Shown in pieces: positions 5,400 to 13,620 of a stretch of DNA of 18,268 nucleotides (positions are counted from its first letter, which is position 1; each line of letters opens with the position of its first letter). This stretch comes from JACMPA01 sp035564115. GTDB lineage: Bacteria; Patescibacteriota; Saccharimonadia; Saccharimonadales; UBA4665. A program made the translations under genes and the position numbers. The stretch is taken from assembly GCA_035564115.1 (NCBI GenBank), contig DATMTN010000027.1:1-18268 (forward strand). The letters run 5' to 3'. The notes under the pieces were generated by a model, which had not been told where the DNA came from, made no database searches, and saw only the letters and a list, made by a program, of their open reading frames with translations.

Positions 5400-5719
5400 C
5401 AGACAGCCTTCTTTTCGAAGCGATCAGCATCGCGCACCGTGAGTTTTTCGATCGAGCGCTGGATGGTCGATTCCAGATCAATGCCTTCATTATTTGCCAG
5501 GCATATCAGCGTCCACAAGACGTCACCTAGCTCATCCGTCAGATCGTCCGGAGCTTCACTGGCCTTTTTGGGCTTGTCACCGTATTTGTGATTTAGAATA
5601 CGCGCGACTTCACCCACTTCTTCGGTCATGCGCGCCAGCTGGCTCAGCGGGTGCCAGTAGGGCTTTTCGTAGCCCTGGAGGATACCATCTATCTGTTTTT
5701 GGTACTCACTCAGTGTCAT
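5399..5719 (-). CDS. MazG-like nucleotide pyrophosphohydrolase
   Basis: This 106-aa all-helical protein has the all-alpha NTP pyrophosphohydrolase signature: EEVGE at residues 33-37 and DELGD at 62-66. Together these give the ExxE...ExxD set of Mg2+-binding acids. Family members cleave NTPs or dNTPs to monophosphates and pyrophosphate, often non-canonical ones, or affect (p)ppGpp. The length fits a single-domain MazG-like protein, not the two-domain E. coli MazG. It starts directly after the slipin stop codon with no gap, and its stop overlaps the Nudix start by one base. The three genes therefore form one tight operon. Confidence 0.9.
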   Translation of the reverse strand: MTLSEYQKQIDGILQGYEKPYWHPLSQLARMTEEVGEVARILNHKYGDKPKKASEAPDDLTDELGDVLWTLICLANNEGIDLESTIQRSIEKLTVRDADRFEKKAV

Positions 5720-6481
5720 CTACTTCGTTTCTTTGGACATGAAGTTCTTGACGCTATCGATCGTGTCCATGAACTGACTTGGGAAGATAATCGTACTGTT
5801 CTTTTCCTGAGCCACATCGGTCAGCACCTGCAAGTTGCGCAGTTGCAAGGCAATTGGGTGGGCGGCAATGATATCGGCTGCATCACCTAGTTTGGCGGCA
5901 CTGAGTGCTTCACCCTCGGCGGCAATGATCTTAGCGCGCTTCTCTCGCTCGGCCTCGGCCTGCTTGGCCATGGCCCGCTGCATGGTGTCGGGCAGCTGAA
6001 TATCCTTGACCTCCACGGTGCTCACAAAGATACCCCATTTTTCTGTCGCTGCTTCCAGGACGCTTTTGATCTTTTCGTTGATAGCGGTGGTTTCGCTGAG
6101 CACGTCGTCGAGCGAACTCTGACCCACAATGTTACGGACCGTAGTCTGCGCGATCTGATAGGTAGCCGCGACGACGTTCTGGATTTCGACCACCGACTTA
6201 ATAGGATCGGTCACCTGGTAGTAGGCGACGGCCGACACATCGATTGACACGTTGTCTTTGGTGATGATCTTCTGACTATCAACCGGCAACGTCACGATCT
6301 GCATGCTGACCTTACGCAGCTGATCAACAACAGGGATAATCAATCGCAGACCAGGCTGCTTTACCTCGCTACGCACCTTACCCAGGCGAAAGACCACTCC
6401 GCGCTCGTACTGGTTAATAATGCGCACCCCGTACGCGGTGATAATTAGAATAATGACAATTAGTACGATCAAACCGCCCAT
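5720..6481 (-). CDS. SPFH/Band 7 (stomatin/slipin-like) membrane protein
   Basis: This 253-aa protein has one N-terminal membrane anchor (about residues 2-20). A typical SPFH domain follows, with 'NQYERGVVFRLGK' (about 23-35), 'PGLRLIIPVVDQL' and 'TKDNVSIDVSAVAYYQV'. A charged, alanine-rich helix (about 170-205, 'QAEAEREKRAKIIAAEGE') should form the coiled coil used for oligomerisation. Slipins assemble large rings or lattices on the cytoplasmic membrane and are linked to membrane microdomains and to NfeD/HtpX-type quality control. No NfeD gene is adjacent. The start has a strong AGGAGG five to six bases upstream. It is the first gene of the operon with mazG-like and nudix. Confidence 0.93.
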   Translation of the reverse strand: MGGLIVLIVIILIITAYGVRIINQYERGVVFRLGKVRSEVKQPGLRLIIPVVDQLRKVSMQIVTLPVDSQKIITKDNVSIDVSAVAYYQVTDPIKSVVEIQNVVAATYQIAQTTVRNIVGQSSLDDVLSETTAINEKIKSVLEAATEKWGIFVSTVEVKDIQLPDTMQRAMAKQAEAEREKRAKIIAAEGEALSAAKLGDAADIIAAHPIALQLRNLQVLTDVAQEKNSTIIFPSQFMDTIDSVKNFMSKETK

Positions 6482-6539
6482 GGTACCCTCCTCAGTTATT
6501 ACCTCTATTGTACGGCCTGGCTCTCAGCTTTGGCAATAA

Positions 6540-6565
6540 AAAACTCACCTACGACGGTGAGTTTT
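6540..6565. terminator. Bidirectional intrinsic terminator after tRNA-Ala
   Basis: AAAACTCACC (6540-6549) pairs with GGTGAGTTTT (6556-6565) around a 6-base loop, with A/T runs on both sides. It separates tRNA-Ala from the slipin operon on the same strand. Confidence 0.8.
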
Positions 6566-6578
6566 TAGAATATACATT

Positions 6579-6655
<77 letters not shown>

Positions 6656-6768
6656 AGAACTGTCATTTCTGACAAAATTCAAAGCCTATCGTATCAGAAA
6701 CTTCGGTAAATTGAAAGATTTGACCTCTAGAAGATACGAGAAAAACGTAGCGGATTTTATAACGCTTC

Positions 6769-6777
6769 TGCTATACT
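6769..6777 (+). promoter_or_regulatory. Putative extended -10 promoter (TGCTATACT) of the L,D-transpeptidase gene
   Basis: TGnTATACT forms an extended -10 element, which can work without a -35. The predicted transcript start (about 6784) lies inside the open frame that runs from 6711. This argues for the downstream GTG (6807) as the true start. Confidence 0.55.
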
Positions 6778-6806
6778 TACGATTAGAGAACCTAAAGACA
6801 AAAATT

Positions 6807-8339
6807 GTGGAACAGACTGATACGGGAGAAGTCCGCGAAAAACAGCCAGCCAAACGGGCATGGCTAGCTCCAAATACCGTCCACCTCGACACTCCGCATC
6901 ACGAACAGCACGACAGCATTGCACTCGTATTACCATCTCTACCAGTCTCAAACGAGTCTGATAAACCATCTGGCACACCAGCACACCACCCCTCTCAGCG
7001 GATTCGCTTTGCGATTGGCATAGCCGGTACACTCTGTGTCCTCTTAGGTATCGCCGGAGTTTACTCAATCAACCACTCAATTCTGCCGGTCCAAGTGGCC
7101 AGCCTGGCTCCAACCCATCAGCCAGCCAGCCCCACATTTCAAACCACGCTCGAATCGGCGACTCGTGCCTATCGGCTAACAATCGTTGATGTAACTGGCG
7201 TTAAGAAGACCTATCCGCTTCAGGATACTGGTCTAACTGTCGACGTAGCTACCACCCTAAAGGCTGCCCGCACCACCCATAGCCTCCGCTTCTGGCGGCC
7301 TATCCGTGTGCCACTCACCCTACGGACTGACTCGCAGAAACTTCAAGCTTTCATCCAAGCTCACACGATTGTAGCCAGTACCCAACCGCAAAATGCAAAA
7401 CTCGAAATCACCGCTGGCAAAACAACTATTACTCCTGAAAAAGCCGGGTACGGCTATCGCCTAGCCGGTGGCTCCACAGCGATCGTACAGCAAGTACGGC
7501 AGCTCAACCGCAGTCCTCTCGTTCTATCGAAAGGCAGCATTACTCCAACTATCACGGCCGCTTCGCTCCAAGTACTCCAGAAACAAGTGAACGCCACTTT
7601 AGCTCAGCCACTCCAGCTAACCATCAACGATAAGACGACAACTATCGCACCAAGTGATATTGGTACCTGGCTGACCATCCAGCCCGATACCACTGGCAAA
7701 CTCGCCACTCGCGTCAACCAGCAAGCCGTCAAGGCCTATCTAGAACAACAAGCGGCCCCCTTTACCGGCTCGACTCCTGACACCGTTACGCAAACCGCTG
7801 ACGGCTCAAGTCTGCAAGTTGTCCAGCAGTCAGGCAGTGCGAGCGTCACCAACGAGCAGTCACTCGTCAACCAGCTCTCTGCGCACCTCCTGGACGACAA
7901 GGGCCAAGCACTCAGCCTCCAGATCAGTGGCACTCCCGGCAAGACAGTCACCATACTAACCCCCGCAAAGTGGCTCCTCGTCAACCTGAGCACCAAGCGT
8001 ATGTACGCCTATGAAGGCTCCACGCTGATTCGTAGCTTCCTGATTTCAGCAGGCGCTGCCAGCACCCCAACAGTTGTGGGTACCTATAAAATTTACGCCA
8101 AATACGCCTCGCAAGACATGAGCGGCGAAAACGCCGACGGTACCAACTATTTCCAGCCAAATGTGCAGTATGTGAACTACTTCTACAAAGATTATGCTGT
8201 ACATGGTAACTACTGGCGGCCGCTGAGCTACTTCGGGAACGTGAATAGCTCGCACGGCTGTGTGGGTATCGTCAACAGCGATGCGCAGTGGCTATACAGC
8301 TGGGCACCTATCGGCACGACCGTCATGACTCACTATTAG
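6807..8339 (+). CDS. Membrane-anchored L,D-transpeptidase (YkuD) with PG-binding-4-like repeats
   Basis: This enzyme makes 3-3 cross-links in peptidoglycan outside the membrane. From the GTG at 6807 (510 aa) there is a cytoplasmic tail of about 65 residues, one membrane segment (about 67-88), then extracellular domains. Two repeats resemble the PG_binding_4 module ('ITPEKAGYGYRL' and 'IAPSDIGTWLTI'). A C-terminal YkuD domain has H466-G-N and the catalytic S482-H-G-C485-V-G. The frame is open from 6711, but a TGCTATACT promoter at 6769-6777 lies inside that stretch, so the shorter form is preferred. The Shine-Dalgarno is weak. The gene converges with the DUF4396 gene and their stop codons overlap by four bases. 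The family call is firm; the start is moderate. Confidence 0.92.
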   Translation: MEQTDTGEVREKQPAKRAWLAPNTVHLDTPHHEQHDSIALVLPSLPVSNESDKPSGTPAHHPSQRIRFAIGIAGTLCVLLGIAGVYSINHSILPVQVASLAPTHQPASPTFQTTLESATRAYRLTIVDVTGVKKTYPLQDTGLTVDVATTLKAARTTHSLRFWRPIRVPLTLRTDSQKLQAFIQAHTIVASTQPQNAKLEITAGKTTITPEKAGYGYRLAGGSTAIVQQVRQLNRSPLVLSKGSITPTITAASLQVLQKQVNATLAQPLQLTINDKTTTIAPSDIGTWLTIQPDTTGKLATRVNQQAVKAYLEQQAAPFTGSTPDTVTQTADGSSLQVVQQSGSASVTNEQSLVNQLSAHLLDDKGQALSLQISGTPGKTVTILTPAKWLLVNLSTKRMYAYEGSTLIRSFLISAGAASTPTVVGTYKIYAKYASQDMSGENADGTNYFQPNVQYVNYFYKDYAVHGNYWRPLSYFGNVNSSHGCVGIVNSDAQWLYSWAPIGTTVMTHY

Positions 8340-8779
8340 TGGTGATGCTCATGCATCGTAGCGTGACGACCGTCACCATGCGTCATGAGCAGATAGTTCA
8401 CCGGCACAGTGAACACGAATGCCACAGCCAGCGACAGTGCGTTGCTCCACCAGAACAAGAAACTGGCTACCCCTGCATTCATGGCACCAGGTATCTGCCA
8501 TTCCAGTACATTATCGATAAGCTCCATGGAGATGATTGAAATCGTATCAGTCGTCAAGGCCGTGCGCATTGACTCACGCGAACTCATGCCCATTTTACGA
8601 GCCCCACGATACGTCAGACCATAGCCGAAACAAAATGCCAGCACGACGGCGAGGACAGTCTGCCAAGCATTTGGCAAGCCAACCTGCTGACCAACCGCTG
8701 AACCTACTATCTCACCAATACCGCAGCCGGTCAGACAGTGTCTCGTGTGCGTGATAGCGTGCTGAATATGCGTGTTCAT
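8336..8779 (-). CDS. DUF4396 membrane protein with HCLTGC motif and histidine-rich tail
   Basis: The protein is 147 aa from the ATG at 8779. The N-terminus carries several histidines and an HCLTGC motif. Two to four hydrophobic segments follow, with 'TLSIISMELIDN'-like and 'PVNYLL' signatures of the DUF4396 family, whose function is unknown. The C-terminus ends in a cluster of histidines (HGDGRHATMHEHHH). The His/Cys pattern suggests metal binding or transport (inference). The frame is open upstream to 8863, but that part overlaps an 11-bp terminator hairpin (8796-8821), so it is not taken as coding. Its stop overlaps that of the L,D-transpeptidase gene tail to tail. No strong ribosome site is seen. 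Confidence 0.82.
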   Translation of the reverse strand: MNTHIQHAITHTRHCLTGCGIGEIVGSAVGQQVGLPNAWQTVLAVVLAFCFGYGLTYRGARKMGMSSRESMRTALTTDTISIISMELIDNVLEWQIPGAMNAGVASFLFWWSNALSLAVAFVFTVPVNYLLMTHGDGRHATMHEHHH

Positions 8780-8795
8780 GTATCTCAGTGTAACA

Positions 8796-8821
8796 AAACG
8801 CCTCGTGTTTACGAGGCGTTT
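8796..8821. terminator. Intrinsic terminator ending the lemA-ligA operon
   Basis: AAACGCCTCGT (8796-8806) pairs with ACGAGGCGTTT (8811-8821) around a GTTT loop, with a T run on the minus-strand side. It lies about 130 bases past the 7-TM gene stop and only 17 bases before the DUF4396 start. It may therefore end one operon or attenuate read-through into DUF4396. Confidence 0.75.
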
Positions 8822-8835
8822 ATTTTCGTGCGCGC

Positions 8836-8853
8836 CCACCCGGCGGCGGGTGG
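8836..8853. other. GC-rich hairpin, function unknown
   Basis: CCACCC (8836-8841) pairs with GGGTGG (8848-8853) around a 6-base GC loop. No T run follows on either strand, so it is not a classical terminator. It sits between the 7-TM gene and the terminator at 8796-8821. Confidence 0.5.
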
Positions 8854-8949
8854 TCACAACCAAATTTTGTTTTGGAATGTTTTTGTTTCACACGCCGCTG
8901 TTGGCGCACGAACTACCATAAGCATAACAATCGTGCCGCTCCTGTCAAG

Positions 8950-9669
8950 CTAGCGACGACGCTGAGCTAGCCGCGGTAAGATGTAGAGCGTCAAAATCAG
9001 TGCAAATAACACAGCGAATCCGCACATCACGCTGGGAATACCACGACGGGTTTCGGGGTTTACCGTGTTGGCAATCACAGTTGGCACCAAGAACACGAGG
9101 TAGCCGACCATCAGCCCACGTACGGCTTCGAGCCGCTTCCGAGGCTCTCTACCTTGCTCAGCCACAAGCTGGTTTGCCCAGCGTACACCTAGGATGAAGG
9201 CCATGAGTAACCATCCGTAGTAGTAGAGCGCGTACCACAGTGCCGGGGTACGTCCAATCTGGAAGATCACATAGTTGCCGGTACAGGCATAGCCTTTGAA
9301 CGCTGTGGTTTCGAAAAGGAAGTACCCCACGAAGCTGACCATGCTGGCATATGCCACTGCTATGAGCCAGCCTACGCGCTTTTTTGCCAGCACGTGCAGC
9401 ATATGCAGACCAAGTGCTGGCAGCAACGTAATAGCCACAAAACCAGCTCGCGACCACGTAGCAGCACTCAAACCCTCCCCGCCTGTGCAGACGTGGTATT
9501 CGGCAAGCTGAAAGAAACCAAGTGCCAACAGACTCAGTACAACCAGCCTGACGAGCGCGCTGAGGCGGTAACGCCAGAGGGTGTACATTGCCAAAACCGT
9601 CTCGATAGCAAATGTCGCCAGCATCACTGGCGACGAAAAACAAGTAAGCCGTACGCCCTGCTTGCTCAC
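8950..9669 (-). CDS. Seven-transmembrane hypothetical protein, coupled to ligA
   Basis: This 239-aa protein has about seven hydrophobic segments (roughly residues 13-30, 40-57, 72-92, 98-120, 135-160, 185-203 and 210-230) and a basic C-terminus (PRLAQRRR). Conserved-looking features are 'FFQLAEYHVCTGG' near the second segment, and a second cysteine-containing loop 'FKGYACTGNYV'. Each 'C-T-G' loop probably lies on the same side of the membrane. The family is not recognised. The layout resembles the 7-TM sensor half found in some membrane kinases, but no kinase domain follows. It starts with GTG, overlapping the ligA stop (GTGA), so translation is coupled. The role with ligA is probably co-expression only. 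Confidence 0.75.
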   Translation of the reverse strand: MSKQGVRLTCFSSPVMLATFAIETVLAMYTLWRYRLSALVRLVVLSLLALGFFQLAEYHVCTGGEGLSAATWSRAGFVAITLLPALGLHMLHVLAKKRVGWLIAVAYASMVSFVGYFLFETTAFKGYACTGNYVIFQIGRTPALWYALYYYGWLLMAFILGVRWANQLVAEQGREPRKRLEAVRGLMVGYLVFLVPTVIANTVNPETRRGIPSVMCGFAVLFALILTLYILPRLAQRRR

Positions 9670-11690
9670 CGTTGTTCCAAGATCTGTAGCAAATCCTGCT
9701 CGCTGATCTGCTTCGTGCCGAGCTTAGCAGCTTTCGTGAGCTTGCTGGCGCCAACATTGGCGCCGACCACCAAGTAATCGGTATCTTTGGTGATACTGCT
9801 CTGGAAAGTGCCACCCAGATTGCGGATACGCTCGGCAGCAATATCGCGGCCCATAGTCTCGAGCGCACCAGTCACCACGAAATTCTGACCGTGCAAGGGG
9901 CCGGCAGCTTTTGATTCGTACTGCGGCTTTACGCCAAACTTTTCGAACTTTGCCAGCAGCTCCGTATTGTCTTCATCAGCAAACCAAGCAATGATTGATT
10001 CTGCTACCACTTCGCCGATCCCATCGATAGCTAAAATATCATCGATGCCGGCAATACTTAACTTGCTAAGCGATGTAAACTTCTCACTCAGATCAATTGC
10101 TGTCTGCGTACCAACATGACGAATGCCCAAACCATAGATGAAACGCGGTAGCTGAGGTCGCTTAGCTGCTTGGACGGCATCCACCAGCTTCTGGGCCGAG
10201 ATATCCGCGAACCGATCAAGCTCCATCACCTGCTGCTTTGTAAGGCTGTAGATATCGGCGATGTCATGCACCAAACCAGCATCAACAAGTGCCACGACGT
10301 TTTTCTCGCCTAGGGTATCAATATCCAGAGCTGCTTTGCTGGCATAATGCTCTAGTGCTTTTTTGAGCAGCAGTGTGCCGCTTGCGCCTTTGACACGCCA
10401 CACCACGTCGCCCTCTGGACGCTCGAATTTCAGCTCGGGATACTGCCGGAGTAGCGCGGCTTCCATATCAAAGACTTTTGTGCCCTTGGGCCGCAGTTCG
10501 GTGAGGACTTTTTGAACCTGTGGGATGATATCGCCAGCCTTGAATATTACGACAGTGTCACCGATGCGCACGTCTTTACGCGCAATTTCATCAGCATTAT
10601 GCAGGCTGGCGTGCTGGACTGTAGAACCGGCCACAACTACCGGATTGAACACAGCGACTGGTGTAGCCGCGCCAGTCCGACCAATGCTAATAACAATGTC
10701 CTTGACGATAGTCGTGGCTTCTTCGGCAGCGTACTTATAGGCGATAGCGGCCCGTGGCGCTTTACCGACTACACCCAAGTCAGCATACAGCTTGCGGTCG
10801 TTCAGCTTGACCACCAAGCCATCAGTATTGAACGGCAAATCGTGACGCTTCGTATCCCATAAGTCGACGAATTGCATTATGTCATCGAGGGAGCTTTTAA
10901 CCGTCGCCTGCGAGTTGGCCGCCACGCCGATTGCCCGTAATGCCTCATAGGCGAACCTGTACGTCGGCACTTCACTAGGGTCTTCACGCAACATATCGTA
11001 CGCCCGAAAGCGCAGAGGCCGTGAGGCCGCCAGTTTCGGATCCAACTGGCGGATACTGCCAGCTGCAGTATTACGTGGATTAGCATAGAGTGGCCTGCCG
11101 ACAGCTGCTTGGTGCTCGTTCAGCTTATCAAAGTCAGTCTTATGGATGATGATTTCACCGCGAATTTCGGTACGACCTTGCACGAGCCGTTCAAAACCTT
11201 TAGCTTTACGGAGGTACAGCGGCACACTATCGATAGTACGGACATTATTCGTGACGTCTTCACCCACAAAGCCATCGCCACGGGTTACAGCCTGCATGAG
11301 CCGACCATCGATATACACCAATGCGCAAGCCAGACCGTCCATTTTGATGTCCATAAAATACTCATGCGTGCGACCAGGCGCAAGTTTGTCGGTGCGTTTG
11401 ATCCAGGCTTCGACTTCCTCGCGGTTAAAAACATCGTTCAAGCTCAACATCCGCTGGCTGTGTGTCACCCGTGTAAAACCAGGTAATGGCTCACCGGCCA
11501 CCTGCTGGGTGGGCGAGTCAGGTGTCACCAGCTCTGGAAACTGCTCCTCTAGCTGGGCCAGCTCGTGCTTCAGGCTATCAGCCGCCGCTTCGCTCATCGT
11601 CGACTCGTCGAGCACATGATAGTGGTAGCGGTAGTCAGCAATCAGCTTCCGGAGTTTTTCAACTCGCTCGGCAGCTTCCTGTTTATTCAT
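9666..11690 (-). CDS. ligA: NAD-dependent DNA ligase LigA, zinc-finger cysteines missing
   Basis: LigA seals nicks in duplex DNA with NAD+ in replication and repair. The 674-aa length is normal. Domains in order: Ia with 'YRYHYHVLDES' (20-30), the adenylation domain with nucleophile K116 in KMDG, 'RGEIII' near 177-182 and 'DGLVVKLN' near 290, the OB domain (about 325-400), HhH repeats (about 450-570), and a BRCT domain (about 597-674). The segment between the OB and HhH domains (about 404-445), which normally holds four zinc-binding cysteines, has none. The only cysteine in the whole protein is C122. The gene overlaps the upstream membrane-protein gene by eight bases and the downstream 7-TM gene by four, so it sits in the middle of the lemA operon. 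Confidence 0.97.
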   Translation of the reverse strand: MNKQEAAERVEKLRKLIADYRYHYHVLDESTMSEAAADSLKHELAQLEEQFPELVTPDSPTQQVAGEPLPGFTRVTHSQRMLSLNDVFNREEVEAWIKRTDKLAPGRTHEYFMDIKMDGLACALVYIDGRLMQAVTRGDGFVGEDVTNNVRTIDSVPLYLRKAKGFERLVQGRTEIRGEIIIHKTDFDKLNEHQAAVGRPLYANPRNTAAGSIRQLDPKLAASRPLRFRAYDMLREDPSEVPTYRFAYEALRAIGVAANSQATVKSSLDDIMQFVDLWDTKRHDLPFNTDGLVVKLNDRKLYADLGVVGKAPRAAIAYKYAAEEATTIVKDIVISIGRTGAATPVAVFNPVVVAGSTVQHASLHNADEIARKDVRIGDTVVIFKAGDIIPQVQKVLTELRPKGTKVFDMEAALLRQYPELKFERPEGDVVWRVKGASGTLLLKKALEHYASKAALDIDTLGEKNVVALVDAGLVHDIADIYSLTKQQVMELDRFADISAQKLVDAVQAAKRPQLPRFIYGLGIRHVGTQTAIDLSEKFTSLSKLSIAGIDDILAIDGIGEVVAESIIAWFADEDNTELLAKFEKFGVKPQYESKAAGPLHGQNFVVTGALETMGRDIAAERIRNLGGTFQSSITKDTDYLVVGANVGASKLTKAAKLGTKQISEQDLLQILEQR

Positions 11691-12708
11691 TCAGAAGTTC
11701 CCGATAGAGCGTGTAAAGATACGCGTGGGCGATCGGCAAAACAGCCATACTCAGCACAAAGAATACCCACTGAGTTAATGCAGTCGCTAGCAATATAAAC
11801 GGCAACATTAGAATCGCCAGACCTACGAGCAGTATAAGCGGGAGGGCTATGAGCCTGGCGAACACGGCCAGTCTACGGAACCGTACCAAATCACGAGCTG
11901 ACCGCAGGGCGCGCATAGGTGTCATATCGGGAAGCGAAACGATATAGAGCGCAAAGATTGATGCCGAAATCATACGCAGACTGATAAAAAACAGGACTAG
12001 GAATGGAATTGCCCAGAACGCTATTTGGAGACCACTGACCGCAATACCATTGCTAATAACTGTCGTGAACAACACGCCGCCGATGAGCATTGGAATTAAT
12101 TGCACTACTATCACCAACAGCACCAATATCACCGGAACTAGCGGGTACATGCCTCGATAGAATCCGTCTCTAATACGCAGTGGCACCTGTTTATCGCTCA
12201 GGAACTGACGGTAAGCCCATACTAACGCCAGGCTGCTAATGATAAGCAGGAACGTCTGGTAGACACTTGCCGCATCACTGGTAGTACTCCTGTTGGATGA
12301 GCTGAGAAGCAGCATAAAAACACCCAACCCAGAGGCGATATGATTCCATCCGCCCTGCGAAAGCTGGTCAAGCTGCGTCCGTATATCGCTCGCGCTCAGA
12401 CCACCATTCAGGCTGTGCACGAGTACGATATTCAACACCCCATAGACCAGCGTGATACCAGCAATCAGCTTCCAGTTCATGACGACTAATCGATAGCTTT
12501 GTTTGGCAAGCTTGAAGATACCCGGCAGTCGTGGTCGCACTGGTCGTTCTGATTTTGGTACACGCTGCCAGCGACCACGTGGTGTCGTAGATGGTTGTAG
12601 TGAGTCTGCAACGCTGGCGGAGCGCGTAGTGGTTTTACGCGGCGTCGTTTTTTGAGTTGCCCGGGCGCGGCGTGTATTCGTCCGCTTCTTCGTTGATACC
12701 TTCGCCAT
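11683..12708 (-). CDS. Multi-pass membrane protein with basic N-terminal tail
   Basis: This 341-aa protein has a first 65 residues that are very basic and low in complexity (Lys, Arg and Thr repeats), probably disordered and cytoplasmic. About six hydrophobic segments follow (near 80-98, 150-167, 190-215, 220-245, 250-270 and 290-330). Short charged loops contain 'RDGFYRGMYP' and 'SARDLVRFRR'. The family is not recognised; it loosely resembles membrane proteins of unknown role common in Saccharibacteria. Its end overlaps the ligA start by eight bases, which couples the two. A TATAAT box (12719-12724) lies 10 bases before the start with no Shine-Dalgarno, so a near-leaderless internal promoter may add transcripts to those from lemA. 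Confidence 0.8.
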   Translation of the reverse strand: MAKVSTKKRTNTRRARATQKTTPRKTTTRSASVADSLQPSTTPRGRWQRVPKSERPVRPRLPGIFKLAKQSYRLVVMNWKLIAGITLVYGVLNIVLVHSLNGGLSASDIRTQLDQLSQGGWNHIASGLGVFMLLLSSSNRSTTSDAASVYQTFLLIISSLALVWAYRQFLSDKQVPLRIRDGFYRGMYPLVPVILVLLVIVVQLIPMLIGGVLFTTVISNGIAVSGLQIAFWAIPFLVLFFISLRMISASIFALYIVSLPDMTPMRALRSARDLVRFRRLAVFARLIALPLILLVGLAILMLPFILLATALTQWVFFVLSMAVLPIAHAYLYTLYRELLNE

Positions 12709-12718
12709 ATGTTTACTA

Positions 12719-12724
12719 ATTATA
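12719..12724 (-). promoter_or_regulatory. Putative internal -10 box (TATAAT) with near-leaderless start
   Basis: TATAAT on the minus strand sits in the 24-base gap between htpX and the 341-aa gene, 10 bases from the ATG. A transcript would start about four bases before the codon. There is no -35 and no Shine-Dalgarno, so this is tentative. Confidence 0.35.
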
Positions 12725-12732
12725 GCTCACGC

Positions 12733-13608
12733 TTAGGCTTTGTGGCCCATTTCCTTGAGCCGAGCAATACGCTGCTCAATCGGCGGGTGGGTACTAAAAA
12801 GATTTGTGAGACTTCCACCCCTGAGCGGATTGGCAAAAAACAGGTGAGCGGTGGCGGTATTTTGTTTTTGCATTGGTCGACCGTAGGCACCAATTTTGGT
12901 CAGGGCACTAATGAGCCCTTCTGGATATCGCGTAGTGAGTACACTGGTAGCATCAGCTAGATATTCCCGGCTGCGGGAGACCGCTAGCTGGATGAGGGTA
13001 GCGATAAGTGGTGCCAAAATAGCCGCCACAATGCCCAAGACGAGTACGATCGGGCTATTGTTCTCTTCGTCGTCTCGGAACCATGTCATACGCAGAATAA
13101 TATCAGCAATGAACGATACCACCGCGCTGAGTGCAAAGGCAATCATCGAAACCCGGATATCGTAGTTTTTGACATGTCCCAGCTCATGCGCAAAGACACC
13201 TTGTAGTTCGGTATCCGTCATCATATCTAGCAGGCCCGTCGTGGCACAGACAGCGGAGTGCTTTGGATCACGTCCGGTCGCAAAGGCATTTGGTGATGGA
13301 TCATCCATGATATATACGCGAGGCATTGGCAAGCCATCAGTAATGGCTAGGTTTTCGACAATCTTCCAGAGACGAGGATTATCCGACCTCTGGATCTCCC
13401 GAGCACCATTGACTGCCAGGGCCATCTTCGCCCCCGCATAGTACGTGATGAGCGCGTAGACCAGCGAACCAATGAGCACGCCGATAAACAGTGACGGCTG
13501 CTGGCCAAATTGCAAAGCAAATAGCCAGTCGAGCACCGCCACAAACGCCACAAATACGGCCATGACAAATATGGTCCGACGTTTATTGGCTGCAATTTGA
13601 CTATACAT
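12733..13608 (-). CDS. htpX: HtpX-like M48 membrane zinc metalloprotease
   Basis: This 291-aa protein has N-terminal membrane segments (about 12-32 and 38-60), a catalytic region with H141-E-L-G-H145 and the third zinc ligand E215 in 'SREYLAD'. Further membrane segments lie at about 152-172 and 185-210, followed by the C-terminal 'FSTHPPIEQRI' motif. HtpX degrades misfolded membrane proteins and complements FtsH. All catalytic residues are intact. The start at 13608 has a strong AGGGGGAG just upstream. It follows the Tim44-like gene by 12 bases and is in one operon with lemA, a widespread pairing. Confidence 0.95.
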   Translation of the reverse strand: MYSQIAANKRRTIFVMAVFVAFVAVLDWLFALQFGQQPSLFIGVLIGSLVYALITYYAGAKMALAVNGAREIQRSDNPRLWKIVENLAITDGLPMPRVYIMDDPSPNAFATGRDPKHSAVCATTGLLDMMTDTELQGVFAHELGHVKNYDIRVSMIAFALSAVVSFIADIILRMTWFRDDEENNSPIVLVLGIVAAILAPLIATLIQLAVSRSREYLADATSVLTTRYPEGLISALTKIGAYGRPMQKQNTATAHLFFANPLRGGSLTNLFSTHPPIEQRIARLKEMGHKA

Positions 13609-13620
13609 ACTCCCCCTTCA

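Noticed and set aside
6711..6806. N-terminal extension of the L,D-transpeptidase
   Set aside because: An extended -10 promoter lies inside it and the downstream GTG fits a transcript starting near 6784.
8780..8863. N-terminal extension of the DUF4396 protein
   Set aside because: It would translate through a perfect terminator hairpin. The family-like sequence begins at the inner Met.
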